The translations under genes were made by a program, and so were the position numbers. From positions 9,858,001 through 9,922,000 of the forward strand of contig OZ059897.1 in NCBI GenBank assembly GCA_964057225.1: a stretch of 64,000 nucleotides of DNA. The letters run 5' to 3'. The notes under the pieces were generated by a model. That model saw only the letters and a list, made by a program, of their open reading frames with translations, was not told the origin of the DNA and did no database searches. This DNA comes from Auanema rhodensis (lineage: Eukaryota > Nematoda > Chromadorea > Rhabditida > Rhabditidae). Below are positions 33,390 to 47,100 of the stretch, piece by piece. Positions within the stretch are counted from its first letter, which is position 1. Every line of letters starts with the position of its first letter.

Positions 33390-35198
33390 GTCTTTGTTTA
33401 CTTTTATAGGAATATTTCGAATATTAGATTTTCATTAAACCTTTCTTAGAAGTATGCTTCAAGGTAATGAAATTGCAAGGGCTTGTAAATGAAAATTAAT
33501 ATTGACGGATCCGTACAGGACCAAATCAAATTTCATATAAGTTTAACAAAAATCTATGGTAAAGAATGCAGCATGAACTTTCAGTTTTAATCGTATTGGA
33601 GCGATATAAAATGGCTGTGGGTCGCCATATTCAACGCCTTTGGTTTAGTTAGGGATATGATATAAGTTGCAAACTTAATACTAAAACTATAATATTTTCA
33701 TGTCAAGGGAAATAAAAAATATTTTTTCATGTATTCTCGTCCCTAAATTACTTATTTTATTTTTATTTTACACCGTTAGCAATGATGAATTATAAAACTC
33801 ATAAAGAAACAGTCAAAAGTTACAACAATTTAATATTCTATTTAAAATAGCCCATAAGAATACCTAGCCTAGAGAAGTCTAATGAATGCGGATTTCATTT
33901 ATTTAACGGTGTAAATTTTAATTGGGAATTTGTTTCATAAACGCCTGTTGCTGCATTGAACTTTGTGACTCATCTAGATTGATGATAATCATTAAAAAAA
34001 TCTGCTAGGATAGACAACTATTTTAATCCAACAAAAGTTCATAAGTGGGACTAATATGAAGCTGCAAGAAAACAATGATATTGAAATAGTACAGTAAACT
34101 TTCAATGAATTTTAACATTATAAAAATAATCAAGACTAATCATTAAATCTTGAAGTCATACTATTCCACTCATACTATTCATATAATTCTATAACATATA
34201 TCGATTTATTATTTTGTGTCGTTTTATTAAGCTAGTTAGAAAAATCTTAAATGACCTATGACCAGATAAGACTTTTTTTAGGTCAAAGAGATATTGATAC
34301 TACATTGCCCACAGACGTATAACATACCTCAAAGAGTACTGGCCATCTGTTCACAATTCGATGTTCTCACAAAATGGTCATTCTATTATCCCCAAGCTCA
34401 GATAGATATATAGATATATATCTTTACATATTTTTATTTTTGTGATCATAATATATTTTATTATTACTATATAAACTATTTTAAACAAAATCTTTTCGCG
34501 CTCGTTTGTACCTTGTCTAGAGATCGGTTGGTAGAGCGTTTGTTTTGCCAACATAAATTATAACTATAACTTTTTCATTTTGTATATGATTATATTCAAA
34601 ATATATTACAAGATTAGCGTTATTCATAAGATTATGTAACATTGAAGCTGTGGTTACTGTAGTTATCGTAGTTTAGAGCTTCATTTTTTACAGCTCAACT
34701 ATTGCCTTTCCCTCTTTAAGTTTCAGTCATTGTTGAAGTTTTCTGATATGAAAGCACTTTCTTTGAACGAATTTCGGATCGTTGTCTTCTATCAAAACTT
34801 TTTCATCGACATCTGGCAAGGGTTGAAAAAAGACCAAAGCGCGAAGAGGCACAGCTGCTCTCATAAAGAAATCGGATGTGGTTGGGGTATAGTATGAAAG
34901 AGAATGGTAGACATAGAGAAAAGACGATAGAGAAGGAATATCAATCTGCAGAAAGAAGGGAGAAAATGCAGAGAAGAAGATAAAAAGAGTTTTGCGAAAA
35001 TTTCATTCTTTTTCTGGCACCAAATGGCCAGAATGTTCCTTTGTTTTACAATTTTTAATCCAATTGATTTGACTCATTCTTGCTTTTCTATTTTTAAACG
35101 ATGTGCTGACATAATGATGATCTTTATACTAATATTTGATTATTTTTCAATATATTAATTCAATTTTTCTTGTTGTAGAGTTACAAAACACAGTGAGG
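33390..35198. other. divergent promoter region: CK2 beta (-) and laminin alpha (+)
   Basis: 1.8 kb without a gene. It holds a tRNA-like fragment (34514-34555), a purine-rich stretch (34880-34990) and, just before the laminin start, an acceptor TTGTTGTAG at 35170-35178, which fits a spliced or trans-spliced 5' UTR. No supported ORF. Confidence 0.5.
34514..34555 (+). other. tRNA-like 5'-half fragment (not a complete tRNA)
   Basis: GATCGGTTGGTAGAGCG resembles a D-arm and A-box, and the following TTTGTTTTGCCAACA resembles an anticodon arm with TGC at the anticodon place (Ala). No T-arm (GGTTCGANNCC) or paired acceptor stem follows. It is at best a tRNA relic. Confidence 0.2.
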
Positions 35199-38100
35199 AT
35201 GGTGCGTGACTGGCTGCTGCCGCTGCTGGTTGCCCTGTCCACCTGTGGAGCACATGTACTGACTCCAAGTCAGATCACAATCTCTCACAGAAAACCCATT
35301 GAAGCTACTTCTACATGTGGAGAGCTTAATGGACAACCCATTAGAGAAGTTTTCTGTACATTAGCAGGTTAGTTACCCGTAGAAGTCATGTCATAGAGTA
35401 TGTTTTTTAGGATCCAATCAATATACCCCATTTTCTCAATACTCATACAAGGATGATCAAATGTCAGATAATGATATTATTCAGGAGATGCGAAATCCTC
35501 GAGAAGCCATGTTTTTGGTAAAATATTTTGTTTTGTTTTTGCAAGAAGTATATTCATTGTTTCTGTAGGGTGGACACGGATGTGCTCACTGCGAAGCTAA
35601 TACTCGAGATTCTCATCCTGCCAAAAATATGGTTGACGGAAATACAAGTTGGTGGCAATCACCACCGTTGAGTCGTGGAATGCAATATAACGAAGTCAAT
35701 ATCACAATTGATTTGGAACAAGAGTTTCATGTTGCTTACGTCTGGATTCAAATGGCTAATTCACCTAAGCCAAGCACCTGGATCTTAGAACGTTCTACTG
35801 ATTTCGGTAAATCTTTCAAGCCATGGTATTACTTTGCTGTCAACCCTGCTGAGTGTATGAGAGTATGTTTCACATAGTTGGTAATGTCTGAGTTCTGTGA
35901 TTTCAGCGTTTTGGACCTGAATCTCTGGCTCCAATAGTTACAGATGATGATGTAATCTGCAGATCAGATTTATCAAGCATTCAACCATTGGAAAACGCTG
36001 AAGTTTGACATTAATCTTTAATAATTTACATATTTATGTTTCAAGATGGTAATTAACCTATTAGAACACCGACCTTCCCGATACTCTTTCGCTACATCTG
36101 AAGCTTTACAAAACTTCACTCGGGCTACTAATGTGCGTCTTCGCTTACTTGGAACAAGAACTCTCCAGGGACATCTTATGGATTTAAATGAAAAGAGAGA
36201 TCCTACTGTTACCCGTAGAGTATGTTATGATGCCTTGTATCTCTTATAAGCGTTGAGTTGCAGTATTTCTATGCCATCAAAGAAGTTCTTATGGGAGGAC
36301 GATGCGTTTGTAACGGTCACGCTGCTACTTGTGATATTCTTGATGCTACTCGACCAAGAGCTCTTCTTTGCCGATGTGAACATAACACTTGCGGTGATAT
36401 GTGCGAGAAATGTTGCGATGGCTTCGTACAGAAGAAGTGGCAACCAACTACAGCTCACAATAACTTTACATGCGAACGTAAACTATTCAACTCGTTTTCT
36501 AACAAAATGTTTGATTTTCAGCATGTAACTGTTTCGGAAGATCCAACAAATGTGTTTATGACGAAGAATTAGATCTTCAGAAAAAATCATTAGATATTTA
36601 CGGAGAATATGAAGGAGGAGGACGTTGCTTAGACTGTCGCGATTATACAACTGGAATTAACTGTAACGAATGTGTTGAAGGGTTCTATAGACCAAATGGA
36701 GCCCAATGGTCAGATACCATGCCTTGCAAACGTATTATATACACATGACTAACGTTTCTTTTATAATGATCTTTCAGCTTGCAATTGTGATCCTTCTAAA
36801 CACACAGGATCTTGCTCTGAAGGAGATGGTAAATGCGAATGTCAAGCTCGATTTGAAGGAGAAAACTGTGACAGATGCGCCAAGGTAAAAGCATTTCTTT
36901 CCATCATATATCTTAATTTTTACTTTTTAGGGATATTATGATCCACCAGAGTGTAAGAAGTGTGAATGTGCTGTTGAAGGAACAGAGAATGACATATGCT
37001 TAGTAAGAAAATAATTTTTGTTCCTCTCATATTGCTCAAATTTTCAGCCTGTCGATGGTCAATGCCCTTGTAAAGGTGGCTATGGAGGCACCTTCTGTGA
37101 GACTTGTGCTCCAGGATTCACCAACTTTACAGCTGGATGTACCGGTATATCTAGCCTTTTTTTCTATTTTGAATTAAAAAATCTGTTGCTTAGGATGTGT
37201 CTGTAATGAAGTTGGATCTGAGCATTCCAATTGTTCAACGGAAACTGGTCAGTGTGTCTGTAAGACTGCTTTCAGCGGTTTGGCTTGTGATCAATGTCAG
37301 CTTGGTTATTACGGATTTCCTGAATGCACATGTAATTACATATTGATTTGTGTTTCTTATATATAGTTTTGATTCAGACTGTAATTGCGATCCCGTTGGA
37401 ACAGAGGATGGACGATGTGATCAAGAAACTGGTCAATGTCTTTGTAAGGAAGGATACATGGGTGGAAGATGTGATAAGTGTGAAGACGGCTACTTTGGTT
37501 ATCCTAACTGTCAACGTATGGGAAATATACTTATGAAGACTGTATATGTTGTTATTTTAGCTTGTGAATGCGATGCAGCTGGTTCAAGCACACCTGTTTG
37601 TGATAGTGCAAGCGGTCAATGTCTCTGCTACGGCAACTTCACTTCTCGAACTTGCGATAAGTGTGCTCCAGGATTTTATGATTATCCTAACTGCAAGGTT
37701 TGTTGTGTATGCTGTTTACCTGACAGAATATTTGCATTTATAGACTTGCTCTTGTCTTATCGAAGGTGCTAAAGGTCAAAGTTGTGATAACGAAGGTAAA
37801 TGTTATTGCAAAGGAAATTTCGAAGGAGAACGTTGTGATAAATGTAAGCCAAACTTCTACAATTTCCCAGCTTGTGAGGAATGTAACTGTAACCCAGCTG
37901 GAGTCACTTTAGATTTTGCTGGTTGTGATAAGGTATGCTTGATGCTTATATGGCAATTAACAGAGTATAATACTTCAGGTTGCTCCAGGAGAGCTTTGCT
38001 CCTGTAGAGAAAATGTTATTGGACGTATTTGTGATCAATGTAAGCCAAAATATTGGGATCTTCAATATTCTCATGAACAAGGATGTATTGATTGTGGATG

Positions 38101-41100
38101 TCACCCTAACGGTACTTTATCTGATATTCAAATCTGTGATCCAAGGTACTAAACTGTACATCAAACTATCAAAATCATATCCTTTTTTTCTAGAAATGGT
38201 CAATGTCTTTGTAAAAGACATGCTGGTGGACGCAGCTGTAATCGTTGTGCTGAAGGATTTTATAACTTACAAGGATATAATCAACTTGGTTGTGAACGTA
38301 AGAAGATATTTATCACATCTTGTGATAAGTTGGCATCATTTCAGCTTGCGATTGTGATATTGGAGGAGCTGTCCGTGGAGATTGTGACATTAGTACTGGC
38401 CAATGTCGTTGTCGTCCAAGAATTACTGGACTCCGTTGCGATAAACCAATTGAAAATCATTATTTCCCCACTCTTTGGCATAATCAGGTAAGATTTTGAG
38501 CATATTTGAGATGAAATATTTATATTTTAAGTACGAGGCTGAGGAAGGTCATACCGAAGAAAACAAGCCTGTTCGCTTCGCTGTGGACACATCCGAATTC
38601 CAAAATTTCAGTTGGAGAGGATATGCAGTATTCTCCCCTATCCAAGAAAACATCATTCTTGAAATTGATGTTACTAAGGTAATATAGCATTCACCATGAT
38701 GCAATATCTTTTGTTTTCAGTCATCTGTATACCGGCTATTGTTCAAATACAAGAATCCAACTCCAGTACAAATAAGTGCCGATATTACTTTATCCCCCCG
38801 TGCTATCAGTGCTCATGGTATGCTGTAACACAATTTCAGATTTAATTTTCTCCTTCAGACCAAGAACAGGGAGAGAAAGTCAGCTTCCCACCTTCTGCTG
38901 AGCCAGCCATCAAGGAAATTACTGTGAAAGGCAAACCATTTGTCATGAATCCTGGTAGATGGGCTCTGCAGATTTCAACCAAACAAAGGCTTTATTTGGT
39001 ATTTGTTTTAATATTATTATTATTATACATTGTTAATATTATTAAGGATTATGTTGTTGTTCTTCCATCAGAGTATTACACTGGTGGAATTTTGAAGGAA
39101 AGAGCTCCTGCTCCATGCCACTCAGATTCTATTCCAAATTCTACTTGTGTCAACCTCTTATACCCACCAATTCCTAGTACTCTTCGTGCTGATGTTACCA
39201 CTGAAACAAACACATTCAAATACGTTAATCTTGATGGAACAACTACTGATATTGAGTTAGTACCAATTGAGATCCTTCCCGAAATCATTGGACCTGCCGC
39301 TTTCATTCAAGCTGGTGAAGATTCTAAAGTTATCGAGGTAAGATCTACAACTTGTTACGGAGCTTACTTCTATTTGAAGGCCAAAATCGAAGTTCCTGTT
39401 GAAGATGATTATGTTATTGTTGTTGAATATCACAACCGTGACAAAACTAGCTTCCCTGTCATCTTGGATATTTCTCAAGATGGCTTGACTCGTTTTAATG
39501 GAACTTTCAAGGTTCAACATTGTCCATTTGCGTAAGTGATAAAGAATATATTGAAAACAAGAATATATCTTATTTCAGCACATTCTGTCGTGAAGTTGTT
39601 ACTGACCAAGGTATTGTACCATCTGTCTTCCTTGAGGAAGGAGAAGCTGTAATGCAATTGCGTGTTGATGCCATGAACCAGTTCGGACTTGCTGCTGTAA
39701 ACTTGATTAGAAAAACCGAATGGAATACCGATTACCTTCAACAAGTAAGCAACGAATTTTCAGAGAATAATTAAAACGTTTGGTTAAGGTTCCTGTATGT
39801 GTTCGTAAGAATGGCAAATGCTTACCTCAAGAATATCCTCCAGCAGCCAATTCCATCGTTGCTGAAGCTGATGCTGGACCAAACCAAGTACCATTCTAAA
39901 CTCTCTCTTTGAGTTTTTGAATTTCTATTATTCAGGGCAAAGCTATATCTGGAGAAAAATTACCATTTGCCATTGCCAATCCTAAAGAAGTAAAGGTTGT
40001 TCCACTTGATGAGACTCATGGTACTTTGGATATCTCCGGAGTTGTCCCCACTAGAGGACATTACATGTTCCTTATTCACTACTTCAATCCTGACAACGCT
40101 CCTCTTGTTCTTCGTGGACTCATCACTTACCCAGAGCACTATAACGAAGGTTTCAACTTTTCCTATTCTTAGTAATCTACCTAGTCCTCAAGTTACCGTT
40201 GTTCCAATTCTCGTTTGTTCGAGAAATTTGATTACTATTTCAGATTTCCCTTGTCGTGATCGTCCTATATTGGGTAAAAATCGCGAAATATTTTTTGTTC
40301 ATAGAGTTTGCCCCTTTGTTTGCTATTTTTGCTGATATTATGTTTATTAACATAGTGTATTACTCGTGTTGAAATCCTTATTTCTCTCATTTCTTTACAA
40401 CTAATTGTCAAAATTAATTTCAGGAAATGTATCTTTGGGATACTGTCCATCATTCAGTGGATGTCTTGCCGTATTCTATGATAAGGATAGACCAGAGGTA
40501 TATAGTTATATTCAGAATTTTAGAAAAATATATATTTTATTCTTTAGATTAAACAATTTGCTGTTGATGATAAGTACTCAATGACTTTATATGCCAATGG
40601 ATCACAGAAGGGACCTGTTTACATCGTTAGTTCAATCAGATTTTTCTATTTCTATGAATTATTGTTGTTTAGAAATCAGTTACTCCAGTTCCTTATCAAT
40701 CTTACACTGATTCTCTTCTTACACCTCTCCCAGTTGATGTTTCTGCTGAATTTGTTGAGAAATGCAAGGAGAACTTTTTCCAAAATTCGTATGTCATATT
40801 CATCGAAGAAACTTTTCTATGTTATTGCTCTACTTCAGACCTGATACTGTCACAGATTTCTGTAGAGATAAGATTTTCTCGTTAACATCTGATTTCAATT
40901 CTGCTGCTTTCTCTTGCGATTGTAATGCTAAGGTAATTTTAACCTTCATTGTAATCCTTTTAAACATGTGCTCGTTAAGGGATCTGAATCCTTCTGCTGT
41001 GACGAATACGGTGGTCAATGTAAATGTAAAGCTAATATCATTGGAAGACGTTGTGATAGATGTGCTCCAGGATATTATAATTACCCAGAATGTATAAGTG

Positions 41101-44100
41101 AGTATATTATAATTAAGATTTGAAGCTAATGACGTCATGTTAGAATGCAAATGTGGAGAAGGACAGTTATGTGATGAGCATACTGGACAATGCTATTGTC
41201 CCCCTCATGTTGAAGGAGAGACTTGTGGTGGTTGTGTTGGAAATGCTTTCGGTTATGATCGTTTGATTGGTTGTCAGTTGGTAAGTAGAAGTTATGTAAT
41301 ATTGTTCATAAATTCCAATGCTTCAGTGCGGTTGTCACGAACAAGGGTCAGAAGTTGGTTCAATGCAATGTGATTCCATGAGTGGGCAATGCTTGTAATT
41401 TTTGAATTAGATATGTTCAATTCTATATATTGTATTGTCTAGGTGTCGTGAATCTGTTGGTGGAAGAGTTTGTGATCGTTGCTTGGCTGGATTCTATGGA
41501 TTCCCACATTGCTACGAATGTCGTTGCAACAAAGCAGGAACAACTCATGATATTTGCGATTCTACATCTGCTGCTTGTCAATGCAAAGAGAATGTTTATG
41601 GACCAGGCTGTGATACCTGCAAAGGTGGTACTTTCCATCTTACCACAGAAAATCCTCTTGGATGTATTGACTGTTTCTGTTTCGGAATTACGGATCAGTG
41701 TAGATCCAGTATGTTCCCAGTTATTTTCGTAAGTTAAACGCATTCTTAGACATGTCTTATTCATTATTTTAGGATCACATTGATCTTGCTGCCTTCACTA
41801 CTACTGACACCGAAGGAAGTATATCTGTATCTGATGATGTCAATACATTCACATCTTCTGATTCTGCTGAAAGTGCTTACTTCATTGTTCCAATCAATCA
41901 TGGAGCCGACTATACTAGTAGCTTTGGCTTGATGTTATCTGCTAAGCTTTCCGTTACTCCACGCGATCCTGATAATCGTGCTCTCAGTACCACTGCCGAT
42001 ATTCGACTTTATGGTAACAACATGACTGCTGAATTCTGGCAAGAGGAACAACCAGCAAATCCAGAAGACACATTCGCTATCAAAGCTCGTTTGGTTCCTG
42101 TATGTTTATAAGAAAGACTTCTGAACTGAAAAGTTTGTGTTTAGGAAAACTTTATTCTCAACGGTGAGAAACCAATCACTCGTGAGGAACTCATGATGCT
42201 TTTGAACGGACTTCAGAACATCACTATTAAGGCTTCTTACTTTGAAAAAACAGCTTCTGCTACCTTATTTGAATTCGCTCTCGAAAAAGCTGTACTTGAT
42301 GTATGTTTTAAAGTTTTAAAATTTATCCTAATTTATGATTTTACAGTATACCGTTGATTCCGTTCTTCGTGCTTCATCTGTAGAACAGTGTAACTGCCCA
42401 GCTCCTTATACTGGCCCTTCATGCCAACAGTGTGCTTCTGGATACTACCGTGTTGATGGAAACTATCTTGGTGCCTGCGTACCATGCGATTGTAATGGTC
42501 ATTCTGGAACCTGTGATCCACTCACCGGTGTTTGTTCTGATTGTGAAGATAACAGCCACGGTGATCACTGTGAGTTCTGCGACGAAGGACACTACGGAGA
42601 TGCCACAACCGGATCCCCATATTCATGCTTGCCATGCCAATGTCCTTACGCTCCTGATAACAACTTTGCTACTACTTGTAATGTCTCACAAGTTGGAGAG
42701 CTTTTGAGCTGCAGTTGCAAACCAGGATATACTGGTGATCGATGCGAAAGATGCTCGGCTGGTTTCTTCGGAGATCCCGGAAAGCCAGGAGGATTCTGTA
42801 AACCTTGTGAATGTAATGGTAATAACAATCTGAACGATTTTGGTAGCTGTCACCCAATTACTGGAGATTGTTTCAATTGTGAAAAGAACACCGATGGAAG
42901 ACATTGCGAATGGTGTAAGCCATGGTACGTTTTAAATTCAGTATATTTATTTTTAACTGTTTATTAAAGGTTCTATGGAGATGCTGTAACAAGCAAAAAT
43001 TGCTCCGAATGCAGCTGTAGCCAATGTGGAAGTCATACATGCGATAACCAAAAAGGACTTTGCACTTGTAAACCAAATGTCGAAGGAAACAATTGTGACC
43101 ATTGTATTGCTGATTACTGGGGTTTCTCTAAGTGTCGTGGGTGTGAACCATGTCACTGTGCTGAAGCTTCCTCTTCAACTCAATGCCATGCTGAAACTGG
43201 ACAATGTGCTTGCCGTCCTGGTGCTGCCGGTCTTCGTTGTGAGCACTGTGAACACGGATTCTGGAACTATGGCCCACACGGATGTAAGAAATGTGATTGC
43301 GAAGCCGATTTATCAATGGGAACTGTTTGCGACGTTCGCACTGGACAATGTCATTGCCAAGAAGGAGCCACTGGTCCCAGATGTGATCAATGTGAAAGGA
43401 GCTACTTACGCATTCCAAGCATGGGATGTCGTCGTTGTGATGAATGTGTGCACCATCTGATTGCTGATACAGATCTTCTTTCCATTCAATTTGGCGTCTT
43501 GAACTCTTCAATTGCAAACATTTCTTCTGCTACAGTAGTAGGAGCTCGTCTTAGTCGCAGTAACAAGGGATTAGCTAACTTGATAGAACTCTCTCAAATC
43601 CTTACAAATTCTGACAATGAATATAACAACTTCATTGGTGATGCTCGTATTGTCTTGACATCAAAGTCCAACCTTTTCAACAATGCTAACAGATCAGCTG
43701 CTGTGGGCAAAAGCGATTCTCATAGAATCAAGAATCTGACCGAAGATGCTGAACACGTTCTTCAGGATATTCGTGATAGAATTGAATATTCCAATACTGT
43801 TATCTTATCTATCAACTTACTTTCTGAAGCTATTGGAAGTCAGTCATCTGCCCTCAACATTGATCCCCGTTGGATACAAGACGCTGAAAATATTTTGAGA
43901 AACTTGGAAGAAGCTAGCACGTAAGTGATTTACCTTATATATTTCAAAAACTTTTATTTTCAGTAAGCCACAACCTGAGAATGCAAAGACTATTCCTGAG
44001 CAGATGCTTAAGCTGAAGGCTTATCTTCTTTCTTTCAAAGAAAAGATGAACTCTCTGCATGATCGTATCAATAGTGCAAAGGAAAAGGGAGATGAAGTTG

Positions 44101-47100
44101 CTCAATATTTAGCTGATACTCAAAAGTTGTTAAAGGACTCCAAGAAGAAGAGTGATGCCACTATTAAGGTTTAATTTTTTGTTATTTTTGGAAAAACAAA
44201 CATTTCATTTCAGGCTGCTCAACAACTGTCTCTCTTCAAACTCGAAGGTTTAGCCGGTGCTATCAATTCGGATGTTGAGAAGCTTCTCGACGCACGCACC
44301 TTGGTGAACAACTTGATTCTTGATATCAACAATAAGACTGAAACCATGAAAGATGCCAACGAATCCATCACTAACTCCTTATCCAGCTTATCTGAGGTTC
44401 GAGCCGATTTACAGGAAGCTGTTGAAAGCAGTGGAGGAAAGAGAGCTAAGCGAGATTCTGTTGATATCCAAGCTATGAAGAACAAAGCTAATGAATTATC
44501 TGCCGAATCATCCCGTCTGGCTGCTACTTTTGGATCAGTTCGTGATGAATCTAAAAATGCTGTTGATGCTGCTACTGCTTATGAAAATATGACTGATAAC
44601 CTTGTCTCAGCTAAGAAAAATTCTGATGAAGCCATCAACATTATTGAAAGTAATGGAGACGGAATTGAAAGCTTAAAATCTGAAGTTGGTGAAGCTCAAG
44701 AAAAATCTCGTTCTCTTGTTTCTGATCTTCAAAAGGATTCCCTCAATGAACTTCAACGCAAGGCAGATGCTACTGACCGCGATATTGAACGTTTGACCCA
44801 ACAATTGGATGGAATGCGTCAACTTCGTAGCACTGTTCACTCTAGCTTGACTTCTCCATTGCGTGAAGATATGATGTCTGAAATCGATGATAAGGTTAAG
44901 AAAGTACAATCTCTTAAAGAAGATTTAGAAGAAGCTGTTGATGCCGCTCGATCTCAAATCAGTGAAACTACTTCTCAAGCTGATGCAGCTATTGCTAAAC
45001 AAACTGATGCTGTTCAAGCGATAAAGCTAGCTAGAAGTAACATCAAGGAATTGAATGACTTAGCTCCAGCACTTAAGTCGTCGTTCAGCAAGATGTCTGA
45101 CGTCCGTAATCAGAAGAGCAACAAGGTTGAAGTCGCTCAAGAAAAATTGAATCATATCAAGGAAATGATCGCTGTCGCTCGTGATGCTGCTAATAGAATT
45201 CGTTTGGGTGCTCACTTTGAAGCTGGAAGCAGCTTGGATTTGAACTTACCCATTAGAGTCTCACAGTCTGCTGCCCACACTGATATCTCTTTCTACTTCC
45301 GTACTCAATATCCTAATGGTATTCCATTCTTCTTCGGAAACGAAGAAGGATCCGCTGGTACGAGAGCTGTCCCAACTGACGACTTTATCGCTGTTGAAAT
45401 TGAGCAAGGAACTCCTAAAGTAACCATCGATCTTGGAGACGAGCCTCTGATCATCAAGTTGGAAACACGTGTTGTTGATAATTTGTGGCGTCGTATTGAT
45501 GTGGAACGTATCGGAAAATCTGCTACTGTAACTCTGAGCCAACCTGTTAACGATCAACCCGCTGAAGTCAAGAAAGCTTCTTCAACAGGAAACAAGAGTG
45601 TTCTCAACCTCCATCAACAACAGAGTCGTCTGTTTGTTGGAGGAATTCCAGCTCGGAATGCTATTGATCAGACTCTTCGCAATCGTGTCTTCTATGGAGA
45701 TATTGAAGAGCTTATGCTTCATGGAGAACCTGTTGGTTTATGGAATGTTCGCAATGGTGGAATGATTAATGTCAATGGTGCTCCTCCTCGCTACAAGTCT
45801 GGAAGTGGATCATCAAATCCAGGTATTAATCAACATTTAGACGATTTATCCTTATTTTAATCTTTCTAGGCGTCTCTTTGAACGGAGAAGGATACATTGT
45901 TCATGAACTTGGACATTGGAATCCACGCAAGAAGACTGTTCTTTCTATGCAATTTTTGACTTATTCGCCTGATGGTCTTCTCTTCTTCATCGGAAAAGAG
46001 AACGACTTCTTATCTATTGAGTTGAGCTTGGGATCAGTCAAACTTTCTGTTGACTTTGGTTCTGGTGTTGGACAATGGACAACCGACAATTCTGATTACA
46101 ACAACGGAAAATGGCATACTGTATCGATTACTCGTGAAGGAGTTCACATTAAGATGGAGATGGATGGCAAGACTGTTGCTGAGGGTGATGCTCCTGGAAC
46201 TCATAGTGACATGAGTGTTACTGACAAGTTCTATTTGGGAGGAGTTCCAGCTGGAGTCAACACGTATGCCTTAGTCTAATCACGTTTTAAGCGAAATTTA
46301 TTTTTAGAAGAACTCCGATTGTACCACTTCGTGGATGCTTGCGAGCAGTTCGTCTCAATTCTGATGAACTTGATCTACTTGGACGTGGCGTTAGTGCAAG
46401 CAAGGGACTTCGTAGCACATGCCCACTTGGAAGTGTCAGAACGGTAATAGGATATTCCTTAATCAAAAATAATAAAATGATATATCGCAGGTCTCTATTC
46501 TCTCTGAACGCTCATCAGCAGTTTTCGATAATATGCCCAGCCGAGAAGAAACTGAAGTTACTCTTCGTTTCAAGACTCGTGAGCACAAGGGAGTTCTTCT
46601 CAATGTTCGTAGTGATGACGATGAGCATCTTCTCCAACTTGAAATTAACGATGGACAACTGATGGTATCTGCTGGTGAAGACAAGCTTACCGTTGAACTA
46701 GCTTCTGCATCTGATGAGCAGTGGCACTTCGTATCTGTTCGTAAAGGAAAGCATGTTTTACGTATCGATGTGGATGATATCTACACTCAAAATATCGAAA
46801 GACATCAAACGGTTGAGGAGAATGGTGATACTACCAGCATCGTCTTTGGAAAGCAATCTGATGGCGGCTCTTTCGTTGGTTGTGTCGGTGATGTCACATA
46901 CAATGGAGAACTTCTTGATTTCGCTAAGGTTTTGTGAAGCATCAAAATATATTTTTTTCATTTTTGACTTTTAGGCTAAGATACATGAAGTATCCTTAAC
47001 TGGCTGCTCTTTGAAAGATGATGAGATCATAACTACAGTTGCACCAATGACTACTTCTGCACCAGCTTCATCTGAAAATTTGGAAGAAGGAAATACTGAG

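Noticed and set aside
39076-39744. Several antisense ORFs in laminin
   Set aside because: Shadows of the sense exon coding the LF domain.
43128-43517. 129-codon antisense ORF over laminin LE repeats
   Set aside because: The sense strand is clearly coding laminin; the antisense frame is a codon-bias shadow with many His/Arg.
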